Shown: positions 11,520-24,543 of the stretch, piece by piece | Position numbering within the stretch: the stretch's first letter is position 1 | Layout: every line of letters begins with the position of its first letter | From: Argentina anserina | Lineage: Eukaryota; Streptophyta; Magnoliopsida; Rosales; Rosaceae | NCBI RefSeq assembly: GCF_933775445.1 | Contig: NW_026089404.1 | Span: forward strand, 1-64,000 | Direction of reading: 5' to 3' | DNA length: 64,000 nt | Translations under genes and position numbers: made by a program | Notes under the pieces: model-generated | What the model was told of the DNA's origin: nothing | The model's input: the letters and a program-made list of their open reading frames with translations, nothing else | Database searches by the model: none

Positions 11520-12417
11520 CTGGAAACACTCTAAAATTCAATAGAAACTCGCATCAGAAAGGCTTACAGAATGATACTCAAACGAGAATTGAAAAGATAC
11601 TCAAAGTGCAATAGTAAACATACTCAAACGATAGAAAGATACTCAGTTTGAAAGAAACACACGCCCACATTGGAAACACTCTCAAATTCAAGAAAAACTC
11701 GCATCGAAAGCCGTTCAGAAAGATACTCAAACGAGAATTGAAAAGATACTCAAATTGCAATAGTAAACATACTCAAACGATAGAAAGATACTCAGTTTTA
11801 AAGAAACACACACCCACATTGGAAACACTCTTAAATACAATAGAAACTCGCATCAGAAAGGATTACAGAAAGATACTCAAACAAGAATTGAAAAGATACT
11901 CAAATTGCAATAGTAAACATACTCAAACGATAGAAAGATACTCAGTTTGAAAGAAACACACGCCCACACTGTAAACACTCTCAAATCCAAGAAAAACTCG
12001 CATCGAAAGCCGTTCAGAAAGATACTCAAACGAGAATTGAAAAGATACTCAAATTGCAATAGTAAACAAACTCAAACGATAGAAAGATACTCAGTTTGAA
12101 AGAAACACACGCCCACACTGGAAACACTCTCAAATACAATAGAAACTCGCATCAGAAAGGATTACAGAAAGATACTCAAACAAGAATTGAAAAGATACTC
12201 AAATTGCAATAGTAAACATACTCAAACGATAGAAAGATACTCAGTTTGAAAGAAACACACCCCCACACTGGAAACACTCTAAAATTCAATAGAAACTCGC
12301 ATCAGAAAGGATTACAGAAAGATACTCAAACGAGAATTGAAAAGATACTCTAATTGCAATAGTAAACATACTCAAACGATAGAAAGATACTCAGTTTGAA
12401 AGAAACACACGCCCACA
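11221..12417 (+). repeat. 8-monomer block, left copy of a pair 12,126 bp apart
   Basis: Order is D, C1 (149 bp, gatatc), C1, B, A, B, A, and a 'tctaattgc' A'/C1 hybrid. Markers include 'cgccaacac', 'cacattgg', 'gttttaaag' near 11797, 'cacacccac', 'ctgtaaac' with 'aatccaag' in the B at 11969, and 'acaccccca' before 12268. All recur in order at 23347-24543. The gttttaaag change removes a TGA from one plus-strand frame and creates a 100-codon run at 11648-11950. Confidence 0.88.
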
Positions 12418-14214
12418 CTGGAAACACTCTCAAATACAATAGAAACTCGCATCAGAAAGGATTACAGAAAGATAATCAAACGAGAATTGAAAAGATACTC
12501 AAAGTGCAATAGTAAACATACTCAAACGATAGAAAGATACTCAGTTTGAAAGAAACACACGCCCACACTGGAAACACTCTCAAAATCAAGAAAAACTCGC
12601 ATCGAAAGCCGTTCAGAAAGATACTCAAACGAGAATTGAAAAGATACTCAAATTGCAATAGTAAACAAACTCAAACGATAGAAAGATACTCAGTTTGAAA
12701 GAAACACACGCCCACACAGGAAACACTCTCAAATACAAAAGAAACTCGCATCAGAAAGGCTTACGGAATGATACTCAAACGAGAATTGAAAAGATACTCA
12801 AAGTGCAATAGTAAACATACTCAAACGATAGAAAGATACTCAGTTTGAAAGAAACACACGCCCACACTGGAAACACTCTAAAATTCAAGAGAAACTCGCA
12901 TCAGAAACCCTTACAGAAACATAGTCAAACGAGAATTGAAAAGATACTCAAAGTGCAATAGTAAACATACTCAAACGATAGAAAGATACTCAGTTTGAAA
13001 GAAACACACGCCCACACTGGAAACACTCTTAAATACAATAGAAACTCGCATCAGAAAGGATTACAGAAAGATACTCAAACGAGAATTGAAAAGATACTCA
13101 AATTGCAATAGTAAACATACTCAAACGATAGAAAGATACTCAGTTTGAAAGAAACACACGCCCACACTGGAAACACTCTCAAATACAATAGAAACTCGCA
13201 TCAGAAAGGATTACAGAAAGATACTCAAACGAGAATTGAAAAGATACTCAAATTGCAATAGTAAACATACTCAAACGATAGAAAGATACTCAGTTTGAAA
13301 GAAACACACGCCCACACTGGAAACACTCTCAAATTCAAGAAAAACTCGCATAAGAAAGGCTTACAGAATGATACTCAAACGAGAATTGAAAAGATACTCA
13401 AAGTGCAATAGTAAACATACTCAAACGATAGAAAGATACTCAGTTTGAAAGAAACACACGCCCACACTGGAAACACTCTAAAATTCAAGAGAAACTCGCA
13501 TCAGAAACCCTTACAGAAACATAGTCAAACGAGAATTGAAAAGATACTCAAAGTGCAATAGTAAACATACTCAAACGATAAAAAGATACTCAGTTTGAAA
13601 GAAACACACGCCCACACTGGAAACACTCTCAAATTCAAGAAAAACTCGCATCGAAAGCCGTTCAGAAAGATACTCAAACGAGAATTGAAAAGATACTCAA
13701 ATTGCAATAGTAAACATACTCAAACGATAGAAAGATACTCAGTTTGAAAGAAACACACGCCCACACTGGAAACACTCTCAAATACAATAGAAACTCGCAT
13801 CAGAAAGGATTACAGAAAGATAATCAAACGAGAATTGAAAAGATACTGAAATTGCAATAGTAAACATACTCAAACGATAGAAAGATACTCAGTTTGAAAG
13901 AAACACACGCCCACACTGGAAACATTCTCAAATTCAAGAAAAACTCGCATCGAAAGCCGTTCAGAAAGATACTCAAACGAGAATTGAAAAGATATTCAAA
14001 TTGCAATTGTAAACATACTCAAACGATAGAAAGATACTCAGTTTGAAAGAAACACACGCCCACACTGGAAACACTCTCAAATTCAAGAGAAACTCGCATC
14101 AGAAAACCTTACAGAAACATACTCAAACGAGAATTGAAAAGATACTCAAAGTGCAATAGTAAACATACTCAAACGATAGAAAGATACTCAGTTTGAAAGA
14201 AACACACGCCCACA
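12268..14214 (+). repeat. 13-monomer block, copy 1 of a pair 3145 bp apart
   Basis: Begins with the 'tctaattgc' hybrid and runs A', B, C-like, D, A', A', C2, D, B, A', B, D. Markers are 'gataatcaaac', 'cacacagg', 'cagaaaccc', 'gataaaaag', 'ctgaaattgc', 'acattctc' and 'gcaattgtaaac'. The same order occurs at 15413-17359. Private changes include 'tacaaaag' and 'cttacggaatg' in the unit at 12717. Confidence 0.86.
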
Positions 14215-15412
14215 CTGGAAACACTCTCAAATACAATAGAAACTCGCATCAGAAAGGATTACAGAAAGATACTCAAACGAGAATTGAAAAGATACTCAAA
14301 TTGCAATAGTAAACATACTCAAACGATAGAAAGATACTCAGTTTGAAAGAAACACACGCCCACACTGGAAACACTCTCAAATACAATAGAAACTCGCATC
14401 AGAAAGGATTACAGAAAGATACTCAAACGAGAATTGAAAAGATACTCAAATTGCAATAGTAAACATACTCAAACGATAGAAAGATACTCAGTTTGAAAGA
14501 AACACACGCCCACACTGGAAACACTCTCAAATTCAAGAAAAACTCGCATAAGAAAGGCTTACAGAATGATACTCAAACGAGAATTGAAAAGATACTCAAA
14601 GTGCAATAGTAAACATACTCAAACGATAGAAAGATACTCAGTTTGAAAGAAACACACGCCCACACTGGAAACACTCTAAAATTCAAGAGAAACTCGCATC
14701 AGAAACCCTTACAGAAACATAGTCAAACGAGAATTGAAAAGATACTCAAAGTGCAATAGTAAACATACTCAAACGATAAAAAGATACTCAGTTTGAAAGA
14801 AACACACGCCCACACTGGAAACACTCTCAAATTCAAGAAAAACTCGCATCGAAAGCCGTTCAGAAAGATACTCAAACGAGAATTGAAAAGATACTCAAAT
14901 TGCAATAGTAAACATACTCAAACGATAGAAAGATACTCAGTTTGAAAGAAACACACGCCCACACTGGAAACACTCTCAAATACAATAGAAACTCGCATCA
15001 GAAAGGATTACAGAAAGATAATCAAACGAGAATTGAAAAGATACTGAAATTGCAATAGTAAACATACTCAAACGATAGAAAGATACTCAGTTTGAAAGAA
15101 ACACACGCCCACACTGGAAACATTCTCAAATTCAAGAAAAACTCGCATCGAAAGCCGTTCAGAAAGATACTCAAACGAGAATTGAAAAGATACTCAAATT
15201 GCAATTGTAAACATACTCAAACGATAGAAAGATACTCAGTTTGAAAGAAACACACGCCCACACTGGAAACACTCTCAAATTCAAGAGAAACTCGCATCAG
15301 AAAACCTTACAGAAACATACTCAAACGAGAATTGAAAAGATACTCAAAGTGCAATAGTAAACATACTCAAACGATAGAAAGATACTCAGTTTGAAAGAAA
15401 CACACCCCCACA
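13017..15412 (+). repeat. Tandem duplication of an 8-monomer unit, 2 x 1198 bp
   Basis: 13017-14214 and 14215-15412 both read A', A', C2, D, B, A', B, D. Both carry 'cataagaaagg' (13349 and 14547), 'cagaaaccc', 'gataaaaag', 'gataatc' and 'acattctc' at the same spacing. This duplication is nested within the 3145-bp pair: the 15413 copy has the unit only once, so the 1198-bp step is a separate event. Confidence 0.87.
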
Positions 15413-17359
15413 CTGGAAACACTCTAAAATTCAATAGAACCTCGCATCAGAAAGGATTACAGAAAGATACTCAAACGAGAATTGAAAAGATACTCTAATT
15501 GCAATAGTAAACATACTCAAACGATAGAAAGATACTCAGTTTGAAAGAAACACACGCCCACACTGGAAACACTCTCAAATACAATAGAAACTCGCATCAG
15601 AAAGGATTACAGAAAGATAATCAAACGAGAATTGAAAAGATACTCAAATTGCAATAGTAAACATACTCAAACGATAGAAAGATACTCAGTTTGAAAGAAA
15701 CACACGCCCACACTGGAAACACTCTCAAAATCAAGAAAAACTCGCATCGAAAGCCGTTCAGAAAGATACTCAAACGAGAATTGAAAAGATACTCAAATTG
15801 CAATAGTAAACAAACTCAAACGATAGAAAGATACTCAGTTTGAAAGAAACACACGCCCACACAGGAAACACTCTCAAATACAATAGAAACTCGAATCAGA
15901 AAGGCTTACAGAATGATACTCAAACGAGAATTGAAAAGATACTCAAAGTGCAATAGTAAACATACTCAAACGATAGAAAGATACTCAGTTTGAAAGAAAC
16001 ACACGCCCACACTGGAAACACTCTAAAATTCAAGAGAAACTCGCATCAGAAACCCTTACAGAAACATAGTCAAACGAGAATTGAAAAGATACTCAAAGTG
16101 CAATAGTAAACATACTCAAACGATAGAAAGATACTCAGTTTGAAAGAAACACACGCCCACACTGGAAACACTCTTAAATACAATAGAAACTCGCATCAGA
16201 AAGGATTACCGAAAGATACTCAAACGAGAATTGAAAAGATACTCAAATTGCAATAGTAAACATACTCAAACGATAGAAAGATACTCAGTTTGAAAGAAAC
16301 ACACGCCCACACTGGAAACACTCTCAAATACAATAGAAACTCGCATCAGAAAGGATTACAGAAAGATACTCAAACGAGAATTGAAAAGATACTCAAATTG
16401 CAATAGTAAACATACTCAAACGATAGAAAGATACTCAGTTTGAAAGAAACACACGCCCACACTGGAAACACTCTCAAATTCAAGAAAAACTCGCATCAGA
16501 AAGGCTTACAGAATGATACTCAAACGAGAATTGAAAAGATACTCAAAGTGCAATAGTAAACATACTCAAACGATAGAAAGATACTCAGTTTGAAAGAAAC
16601 ACACGCCCACACTGGAAACACTCTCAAATTCAAGAGAAACTCGCATCAGAAACCCTTACAGAAACATAGTCAAACGAGAATTGAAAAGATACTCAAAGTG
16701 CAATAGTAAACATACTCAAACGATAAAAAGATACTCAGTTTGAAAGAAACACACGCCCACACTGGAAACACTCTCAAATTCAAGAAAAACTCGAATCGAA
16801 AGCCGTTCAGAAAGATACTCAAACGAGAATTGAAAAGATACTCAAATTGCAATAGTAAACATACTCAAACGATAGAAAGATACTCAGTTTGAAAGAAACA
16901 CACGCCCACACTGGAAACACTCTCAAATACAATAGAAACTCGCATCAGAAAGGATTACAGAAAGATAATCAAACGAGAATTGAAAAGATACTGAAATTGC
17001 AATAGTAAACATACTCAAACGATAGAAAGATACTCAGTTTGAAAGAAACACACGCTCACACTGGAAACATTCTCAAATTCAAGAAAAACTCGCATCGAAA
17101 GCCGTTCAGAAAGATACTCAAACGAGAATTGAAAAGATACTCAAATTGCAATTGTAAACATACTCAAACGATAGAAAGATACTCAGTTTGAAAGAAACAC
17201 ACGCCCACACTGGAAACACTCTCAAATTCAAGAGAAACTCGCATCAGAAAACCTTACAGAAACATACTCAAACGAGAATTGAAAAGATACTCAAAGTGCA
17301 ATAGTAAACATACTCAAACGATAGAAAGATACTCAGTTTGAAAGAAACACACCCCCACA
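15413..17359 (+). repeat. 13-monomer block, copy 2 of a pair 3145 bp apart
   Basis: Matches 12268-14214 at a constant offset of 3145 bp (21 monomers, five of them 149 bp). Its own changes are 'aacctcgc' near 15440, 'ctcgaatcag' near 15892, 'attaccg' near 16206 and 'cacgctcac' near 17052. The last one creates a TGA in the usual minus-strand frame of the B at 17061. Confidence 0.86.
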
Positions 17360-17509
17360 CTGGAAACACTCTAAAATTCAATAGAAACTCGCATCAGAAA
17401 GGATTACAGAAAGATACTCAAACGAGAATTGAAAAGATACTCTAATTGCAATAGTAAACATACTCAAACGATAGAAAGATACTCAGTTTGAAAGAAACAC
17501 ACGCCCACA

Positions 17510-18109
17510 CTGGAAACACTCTCAAATACAATAGAAACTCGCATCAGAAAGGATTACAGAAAGATACTCAAACGAGAATTGAAAAGATACTCAAATTGCA
17601 ATAGTAAACATACTCAAACGATAGAAAGATACTCAGTTTGAAAGAAACACACGCCCACACTGGAAACACTCTCAAATACAATAGAAACTCGCATCAGAAA
17701 GGATTACAGAAAGATACTCAAACGAGAATTGAAAAGATACTCAAATTGCAATAGTAAACATACTCAAACGATAGAAAGATACTCAGTTTGAAAGAAACAC
17801 ACGCCCACACTGGAAACACTCTCAAATACAATAGAAACTCGCATCAGAAAGGATTACAGAAAGATACTCAAACGAGAATTGAAAAGATACTCAAATTGCA
17901 ATAGTAAACATACTCAAACGATAGAAAGATACTCAGTTTGAAAGAAACACACGCCCACACTGGAAACACTCTCAAATACAATACAAACTCGCATCAGAAA
18001 GGATTACAGAAAGATACTCAAACGAGAATTGAAAAGATACTCAAATTGCAATAGTAAACATACTCAAACGATAGAAAGATACTCAGTTTGAAAGAAACAC
18101 ACGCCCACA
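17510..18109 (+). repeat. Run of four consecutive A' monomers
   Basis: Four A' units in a row (17510, 17660, 17810, 17960), the first three identical by eye and the fourth with 'tacaatacaaac'. It is the longest single-class run in the left domain, where classes normally alternate. Monomer-by-monomer amplification is the likely cause. Confidence 0.8.
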
Positions 18110-18558
18110 CTGGAAACACTCTCAAATTCAAGAAAAACTCGCATCGAAAGCCGTTCAGAAAGATACTCAAACGAGAATTGAAAAGATACTCAAATTGCAA
18201 TTGTAAACATACTCAAACGATAGAAAGATACTCAGTTTGAAAGAAACACACGCCCACACTGGAAACACTCTCAAATATAATAGAAACTCGCATCAGAAAG
18301 GCTTACAGAATGATACTCAAACGAGAATTGAAAAGATACTCAAAGTGCAATAGTAAACATACTCAAACGATAGAAAGATACTCAGTTTGAAAGAAACACA
18401 CGCCCACACTGGAAACACTCTCAAATACAATAGAAACTCGCATCAGAAAGGATTACAGAAAGATACTCAAACGAGAATTGAAAAGATACTCAAATTGCAA
18501 TAGTAAACATACTCAAACGATAGAAAGATACTCAGTTTGAAAGAAACACACGCCCACA

Positions 18559-20203
18559 CTGGAAACACTCTCAAATTCAAGAAAAACTCGCATCGAAAGC
18601 CGTTCAGAAAGATACTCAAACGAGAATTGAAAAGATACTCAAATTGCAATAGTAAACAAACTCAAACGATAGAAAGATACTCAGTTTGAAAGAAACACAC
18701 GCCCACACTGGAAACACTCTCAAATACAATAGAAACTCGCATCAGAAAGGATTACAGAAAGATACTCAAACAAGAATTGAAAAGATACTCAAATTGCAAT
18801 AGTAAACATACTCAAACGATAGAAAGATACTCAGTTTGAAAGAAACACACGCCCACACTGGAAACACTCTCAAATATAATAGAAACTCGCATCAGAAAGG
18901 ATTACAGAAAGATACTCAAACAAGAATTGAAAAGAAACTCAAATTGCAATAATAAACATACTCAAACGATAGAAAGATACTCAGTTTGAAAGAAACACAC
19001 GCCCACACTGGAAACACTCTCAAATTCAAGAGAAACTCGCATCAGAAAGCCTTACAGAAACATAGTCAAACGAGAATTGAAAAGATACTCAAAGTGCAAT
19101 AGTAAACATACTCAAACGATAGAAAGATACGCAGTTTGAAAGAAACACACGCCCACACTGGAAACACTCTCAAAATCAAGAAAAACTCGCATCGAAAGCC
19201 GTTCAGAAAGATACTCAAACGAGAATTGAAAAGATACTCAAATTGCAATAGTAAACATACTCAAACGATAAAAAGATACTCAGTTTGAAAGAAACACACG
19301 CCCACACTGGAAACACTCTCAAATTCAAGAAAAACTCGCATCGAAAGCCGATCAGAAAGATACTCAAACGAGAATTGAAAAGATACTCAAATTGCAATAG
19401 TAAACATACTCAAACGATAGAAAGATACTCAGTTTGAAAGAAACACACGCCCACACTGGAAACACTCTCAAATACAATAGAAACTCGCATCAGAAAGGAT
19501 TACAGAAAGATACTCAAACGAGAATTGAAAAGATACTCAAATTGCAATAGTAAACATACTCAAACGATAGAAAGATACTCAGTTTGAAAGAAACACACGC
19601 CCACACTGGAAACACTCTCAAATTCAAGAAAAACTCGCATCGAAAGCCGTTCAGAAAGATACTCAAACGAGAATTGAAAAGATACTCAAATTGCAATTGT
19701 AAACATACTCAAACGATAGAAAGATACTCAGTTTGAAAGAAACACACGCCCACACTGGAAACACTCTCAAATATAATAGAAACTCGCATCAGAAAGGCTT
19801 ACAGAATGATACTCAAACGAGAATTGAAAAGATACTCAAAGTGCAATAGTAAACATACTCAAACGATAGAAAGATACTCAGTTTGAAAGAAACACACGAC
19901 CACACTGGAAACACTTTAAAATTCAATAGAAACTCGCATCAGAAAGGCTTATAGAATGATACTCAAACGAGAATTGAAAAGATACTCAAAGTGCAATAGT
20001 AAACATACTCAAACGATAGAAAGATACTCAGTTTGAAAGAAACACACGCCCACACAGGAAACACTCTCAAACTCAAGAAAAACTCGCATCGAAAGCGGTT
20101 CAGAAAGATACTCAAACGAGAATTGAAAAGATACTCAAATTGCAATAGTAAACATACTCAAACGATAGAAAGATACTCAGATTGAAAGAAACACACGCCC
20201 ACA
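18559..20203 (+). repeat. 11-monomer block, right copy of a pair 13,768 bp apart
   Basis: Carries the markers of 4791-6435 in the same order and spacing, with its own changes ('gccgatcag' in the B at 19307, 'cttatagaatg' near 19949). Its last part is itself tandemly duplicated in the 19456-21851 block. Upstream, 18110-18707 (B, C with tataatag, A', B) also matches 7334-7931 at an offset of 10,776 bp. Confidence 0.88.
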
Positions 20204-20653
20204 CTGGAAACACTCTTAAATACAATAGAAACTCGCATCAGAAAGGATTACAGAAAGATACTCAAACGAGAATTGAAAAGATACTCAAATTGCAATAGTA
20301 AACATACTCAAACGATAGAAAGATACTCAGTTTGAAAGAAACACACGCCCACACTGGAAACACTCTCAAATACAATAGAAACTCGCATCAGAAAGGATTA
20401 CAGAAAGATACTCAAACGAGAATTGAAAAGATACTCAAATTGCAATAGTAAACATACTCAAACGATAGAAAGATACTCAGTTTGAAAGAAACACACGCCC
20501 ACACTGGAAACACTCTCAAATTCAAGAAAAACTCGCATCAGAAAGGCTTACAGAATGATACTCAAACGAGAATTGAAAAGATACTCAAAGTGCAATAGTA
20601 AACATACTCAAACGATAGAAAGATACTCAGTTTGAAAGAAACACACGCCCACA
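19456..20653 (+). repeat. 8-monomer tandem duplication, copy 1 (1198 bp)
   Basis: Order is A', B, C (tataatag), C1, B, A', A', C2. The copy at 20654-21851 repeats it with the same rare variants: 'gcaattgtaaac', 'cacgaccac', 'cttatagaatg', 'cacacagg' with 'aaactcaag', 'agcggttcag' and 'cagattgaaag' (variant base at 20181 and 21379). I saw no difference between the copies, which suggests a recent event. Confidence 0.92.
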
Positions 20654-21851
20654 CTGGAAACACTCTCAAATACAATAGAAACTCGCATCAGAAAGGATTA
20701 CAGAAAGATACTCAAACGAGAATTGAAAAGATACTCAAATTGCAATAGTAAACATACTCAAACGATAGAAAGATACTCAGTTTGAAAGAAACACACGCCC
20801 ACACTGGAAACACTCTCAAATTCAAGAAAAACTCGCATCGAAAGCCGTTCAGAAAGATACTCAAACGAGAATTGAAAAGATACTCAAATTGCAATTGTAA
20901 ACATACTCAAACGATAGAAAGATACTCAGTTTGAAAGAAACACACGCCCACACTGGAAACACTCTCAAATATAATAGAAACTCGCATCAGAAAGGCTTAC
21001 AGAATGATACTCAAACGAGAATTGAAAAGATACTCAAAGTGCAATAGTAAACATACTCAAACGATAGAAAGATACTCAGTTTGAAAGAAACACACGACCA
21101 CACTGGAAACACTTTAAAATTCAATAGAAACTCGCATCAGAAAGGCTTATAGAATGATACTCAAACGAGAATTGAAAAGATACTCAAAGTGCAATAGTAA
21201 ACATACTCAAACGATAGAAAGATACTCAGTTTGAAAGAAACACACGCCCACACAGGAAACACTCTCAAACTCAAGAAAAACTCGCATCGAAAGCGGTTCA
21301 GAAAGATACTCAAACGAGAATTGAAAAGATACTCAAATTGCAATAGTAAACATACTCAAACGATAGAAAGATACTCAGATTGAAAGAAACACACGCCCAC
21401 ACTGGAAACACTCTTAAATACAATAGAAACTCGCATCAGAAAGGATTACAGAAAGATACTCAAACGAGAATTGAAAAGATACTCAAATTGCAATAGTAAA
21501 CATACTCAAACGATAGAAAGATACTCAGTTTGAAAGAAACACACGCCCACACTGGAAACACTCTCAAATACAATAGAAACTCGCATCAGAAAGGATTACA
21601 GAAAGATACTCAAACGAGAATTGAAAAGATACTCAAATTGCAATAGTAAACATACTCAAACGATAGAAAGATACTCAGTTTGAAAGAAACACACGCCCAC
21701 ACTGGAAACACTCTCAAATTCAAGAAAAACTCGCATCAGAAAGGCTTACAGAATGATACTCAAACGAGAATTGAAAAGATACTCAAAGTGCAATAGTAAA
21801 CATACTCAAACGATAGAAAGATACTCAGTTTGAAAGAAACACACGCCCACA
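20654..21851 (+). repeat. 8-monomer tandem duplication, copy 2 (1198 bp)
   Basis: Base-for-base repeat of 19456-20653 as far as I can see. The series breaks at 21852, where a D unit with 'cagaaaccc' replaces the expected A', linking into material like that at 12867 and 16012. Confidence 0.92.
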
Positions 21852-23346
21852 CTGGAAACACTCTAAAATTCAAGAGAAACTCGCATCAGAAACCCTTACA
21901 GAAACATAGTCAAACGAGAATTGAAAAGATACTCAAAGTGCAATAGTAAACATACTCAAACGATAGAAAGATACTCAGTTTGAAAGAAACACACGCCCAC
22001 ACTGGAAACACTCTCAAAATCAAGAAAAACTCGCATCGAAAGCCGTTCAGAAAGATACTCAAACGAGAATTGAAAAGATACTCAAATTGCAATAGTAAAC
22101 AAACTCAAACGATAGAAAGATACTCAGTTTGAAAGAAACACACGCCCACACAGGAAACACTCTCAAATACAATAGAAACTCGCATCAGAAAGGCTTACAG
22201 AATGATACTCAAACGAGAATTGAAAAGATACTCAAAGTGCAATAGTAAACATACTCAAACGATAGAAAGATACTCAGTTTGAAAGAAACACACGCCCACA
22301 CTGGAAACACTCTAAAATTCAAGAGAAACTCGCATCAGAAACCCTTACAGAAACATAGTCAAACGAGAATTGAAAAGATACTCAAAGTGCAATAGTAAAC
22401 ATACTCAAACGATAGAAAGATACTCAGTTTGAAAGAAACACACGCCCATACTGGAAACACTCTCAAATACAATAGAAACTCGCATCAGAAAGGATTACAG
22501 AAAGATAATCAAACGAGAATTGAAAAGATACTGAAATTGCAATAGTAAACATACTCAAACGATAGAAAGATACTCAGTTTGAAAGAAACACACGCCCACA
22601 CTGGAAACACTCTCAAATACAATAGAAACTCGCATCAGAAAGGATTACAGAAAGATAATCAAACGAGAATTGAAAAGATACTGAAATTGCAATAGTAAAC
22701 ATACTCAAACGATAGAAAGATACTCAGTTTGAAAGAAACACACGCCCACACTGGAAACACTCTCAAAATCAAGAAAAACTCGCATCGAAAGCCGTTCAGA
22801 AAGATACTCAAACGAGAATTGAAAAGATACTCAAATTGCAATAGTAAACAAACTCAAACGATAGAAAGATACTCAGTTTGAAAGAAACACACGCCCACAC
22901 AGGAAACACTCTCAAATACAATAGAAACTCGCATCAGAAAGGCTTACAGAAACATACTCAAACGAGAATTGAAAAGATACTCAAAGTGCAATAGTAAACA
23001 TACTCAAACGATAGAAAGATACTCAGTTTGAAAGAAACACACGCCCACACTGGAAACACTCTCAAACTCAAGAAAAACTCGCATCGAAAGCCGTTCAGAA
23101 AGATACTCAAACGAGAATTGAAAAGATACTCAAATTGCAATAGTAAACATACTCAAACGATAGAAAGATACTCAGTTTGAAAGAAACACACGCCCACACT
23201 GGAAACACTCTCAAATTCAAGAAAAACTCGCATCAGAAAGGCTTACAGAATGACACTCAAACGAGAATTGAAAAGATACTCAAAGTGCAATAGTAAACAT
23301 ACTCAAACGATAGAAAGATACTCAGTTTGAAAGAAACACACCCACA

Positions 23347-24543
23347 CTGGAAACACTCTAAAATTCAAGAGAAACTCGAATCAGAAAACCTTACAGAAAC
23401 ATAGTCAAACGAGAATTGAAAAGATACTCAAAGTGCAATAGTAAACATACTCAAACGATAGAAAGATACTCAGTTTGAAAGAAACACACGCCCACATTGG
23501 AAACACTCTAAAATTCAATAGAAACCCGCATCAGAAAGGCTTACAGAATGATATCAAACGAGAATTGAAAAGATACTCAAAGTGCAATAGTAAACATACT
23601 CAAACGATAGAAAGATACTCAGTTTGAAAGAAACACACGCCAACACTGGAAACACTCTAAAATTCAATAGAAACTCGCATCAGAAAGGCTTACAGAATGA
23701 TACTCAAACGAGAATTGAAAAGATACTCAAAGTGCAATAGTAAACATACTCAAACGATAGAAAGATACTCAGTTTGAAAGAAACACACGGCCACATTGGA
23801 AACACTCTCAAATTCAAGAAAAACTCGCATCGAAAGCCGTTCAGAAAGATACTCAAACGAGAATTGAAAAGATACTCAAATTGCAATAGTAAACATACTC
23901 AAACGATAGAAAGATACTCAGTTTTAAAGAAACACACACCCACATTGGAAACACTCTTAAATACAATAGAAACTCGCATCAGAAAGGATTACAGAAAGAT
24001 ACTCAAACAAGAATTGAAAAGATACTCAAATTGCAATAGTAAACATACTCAAACGATAGAAAGATACTCAGTTTGAAAGAAACACACGCCCACACTGTAA
24101 ACACTCTCAAATCCAAGAAAAACTCGCATCGAAAGCCGTTCAGAAAGATACTCAAACGAGAATTGAAAAGATACTCAAATTGCAATAGTAAACAAACTCA
24201 AACGATAGAAAGATACTCAGTTTGAAAGAAACACACGCCCACACTGGAAACACTCTCAAATACAATAGAAACTCGCATCAGAAAGGATTACAGAAAGATA
24301 CTCAAACAAGAATTGAAAAGATACTCAAATTGCAATAGTAAACATACTCAAACGATAGAAAGATACTCAGTTTGAAAGAAACACACCCCCACACTGGAAA
24401 CACTCTAAAATTCAATAGAAACTCGCATCAGAAAGGATTACAGAAAGATACTCAAACGAGAATTGAAAAGATACTCTAATTGCAATAGTAAACATACTCA
24501 AACGATAGAAAGATACTCAGTTTGAAAGAAACACACGCCCACA
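23347..24543 (+). repeat. 8-monomer block, right copy of a pair 12,126 bp apart
   Basis: Same series as 11221-12417, with 'gaaacccgc' near 23524 and 'cacggccac' near 23788 as private changes. The monomer just before it (23199-23346) is only 148 bp because 'acacacccacac' lacks two bases. A shortened third version, with gttttaaag near 25869 and the 'acaccccca' junction near 26033, follows at about 25742-26190. Confidence 0.87.
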
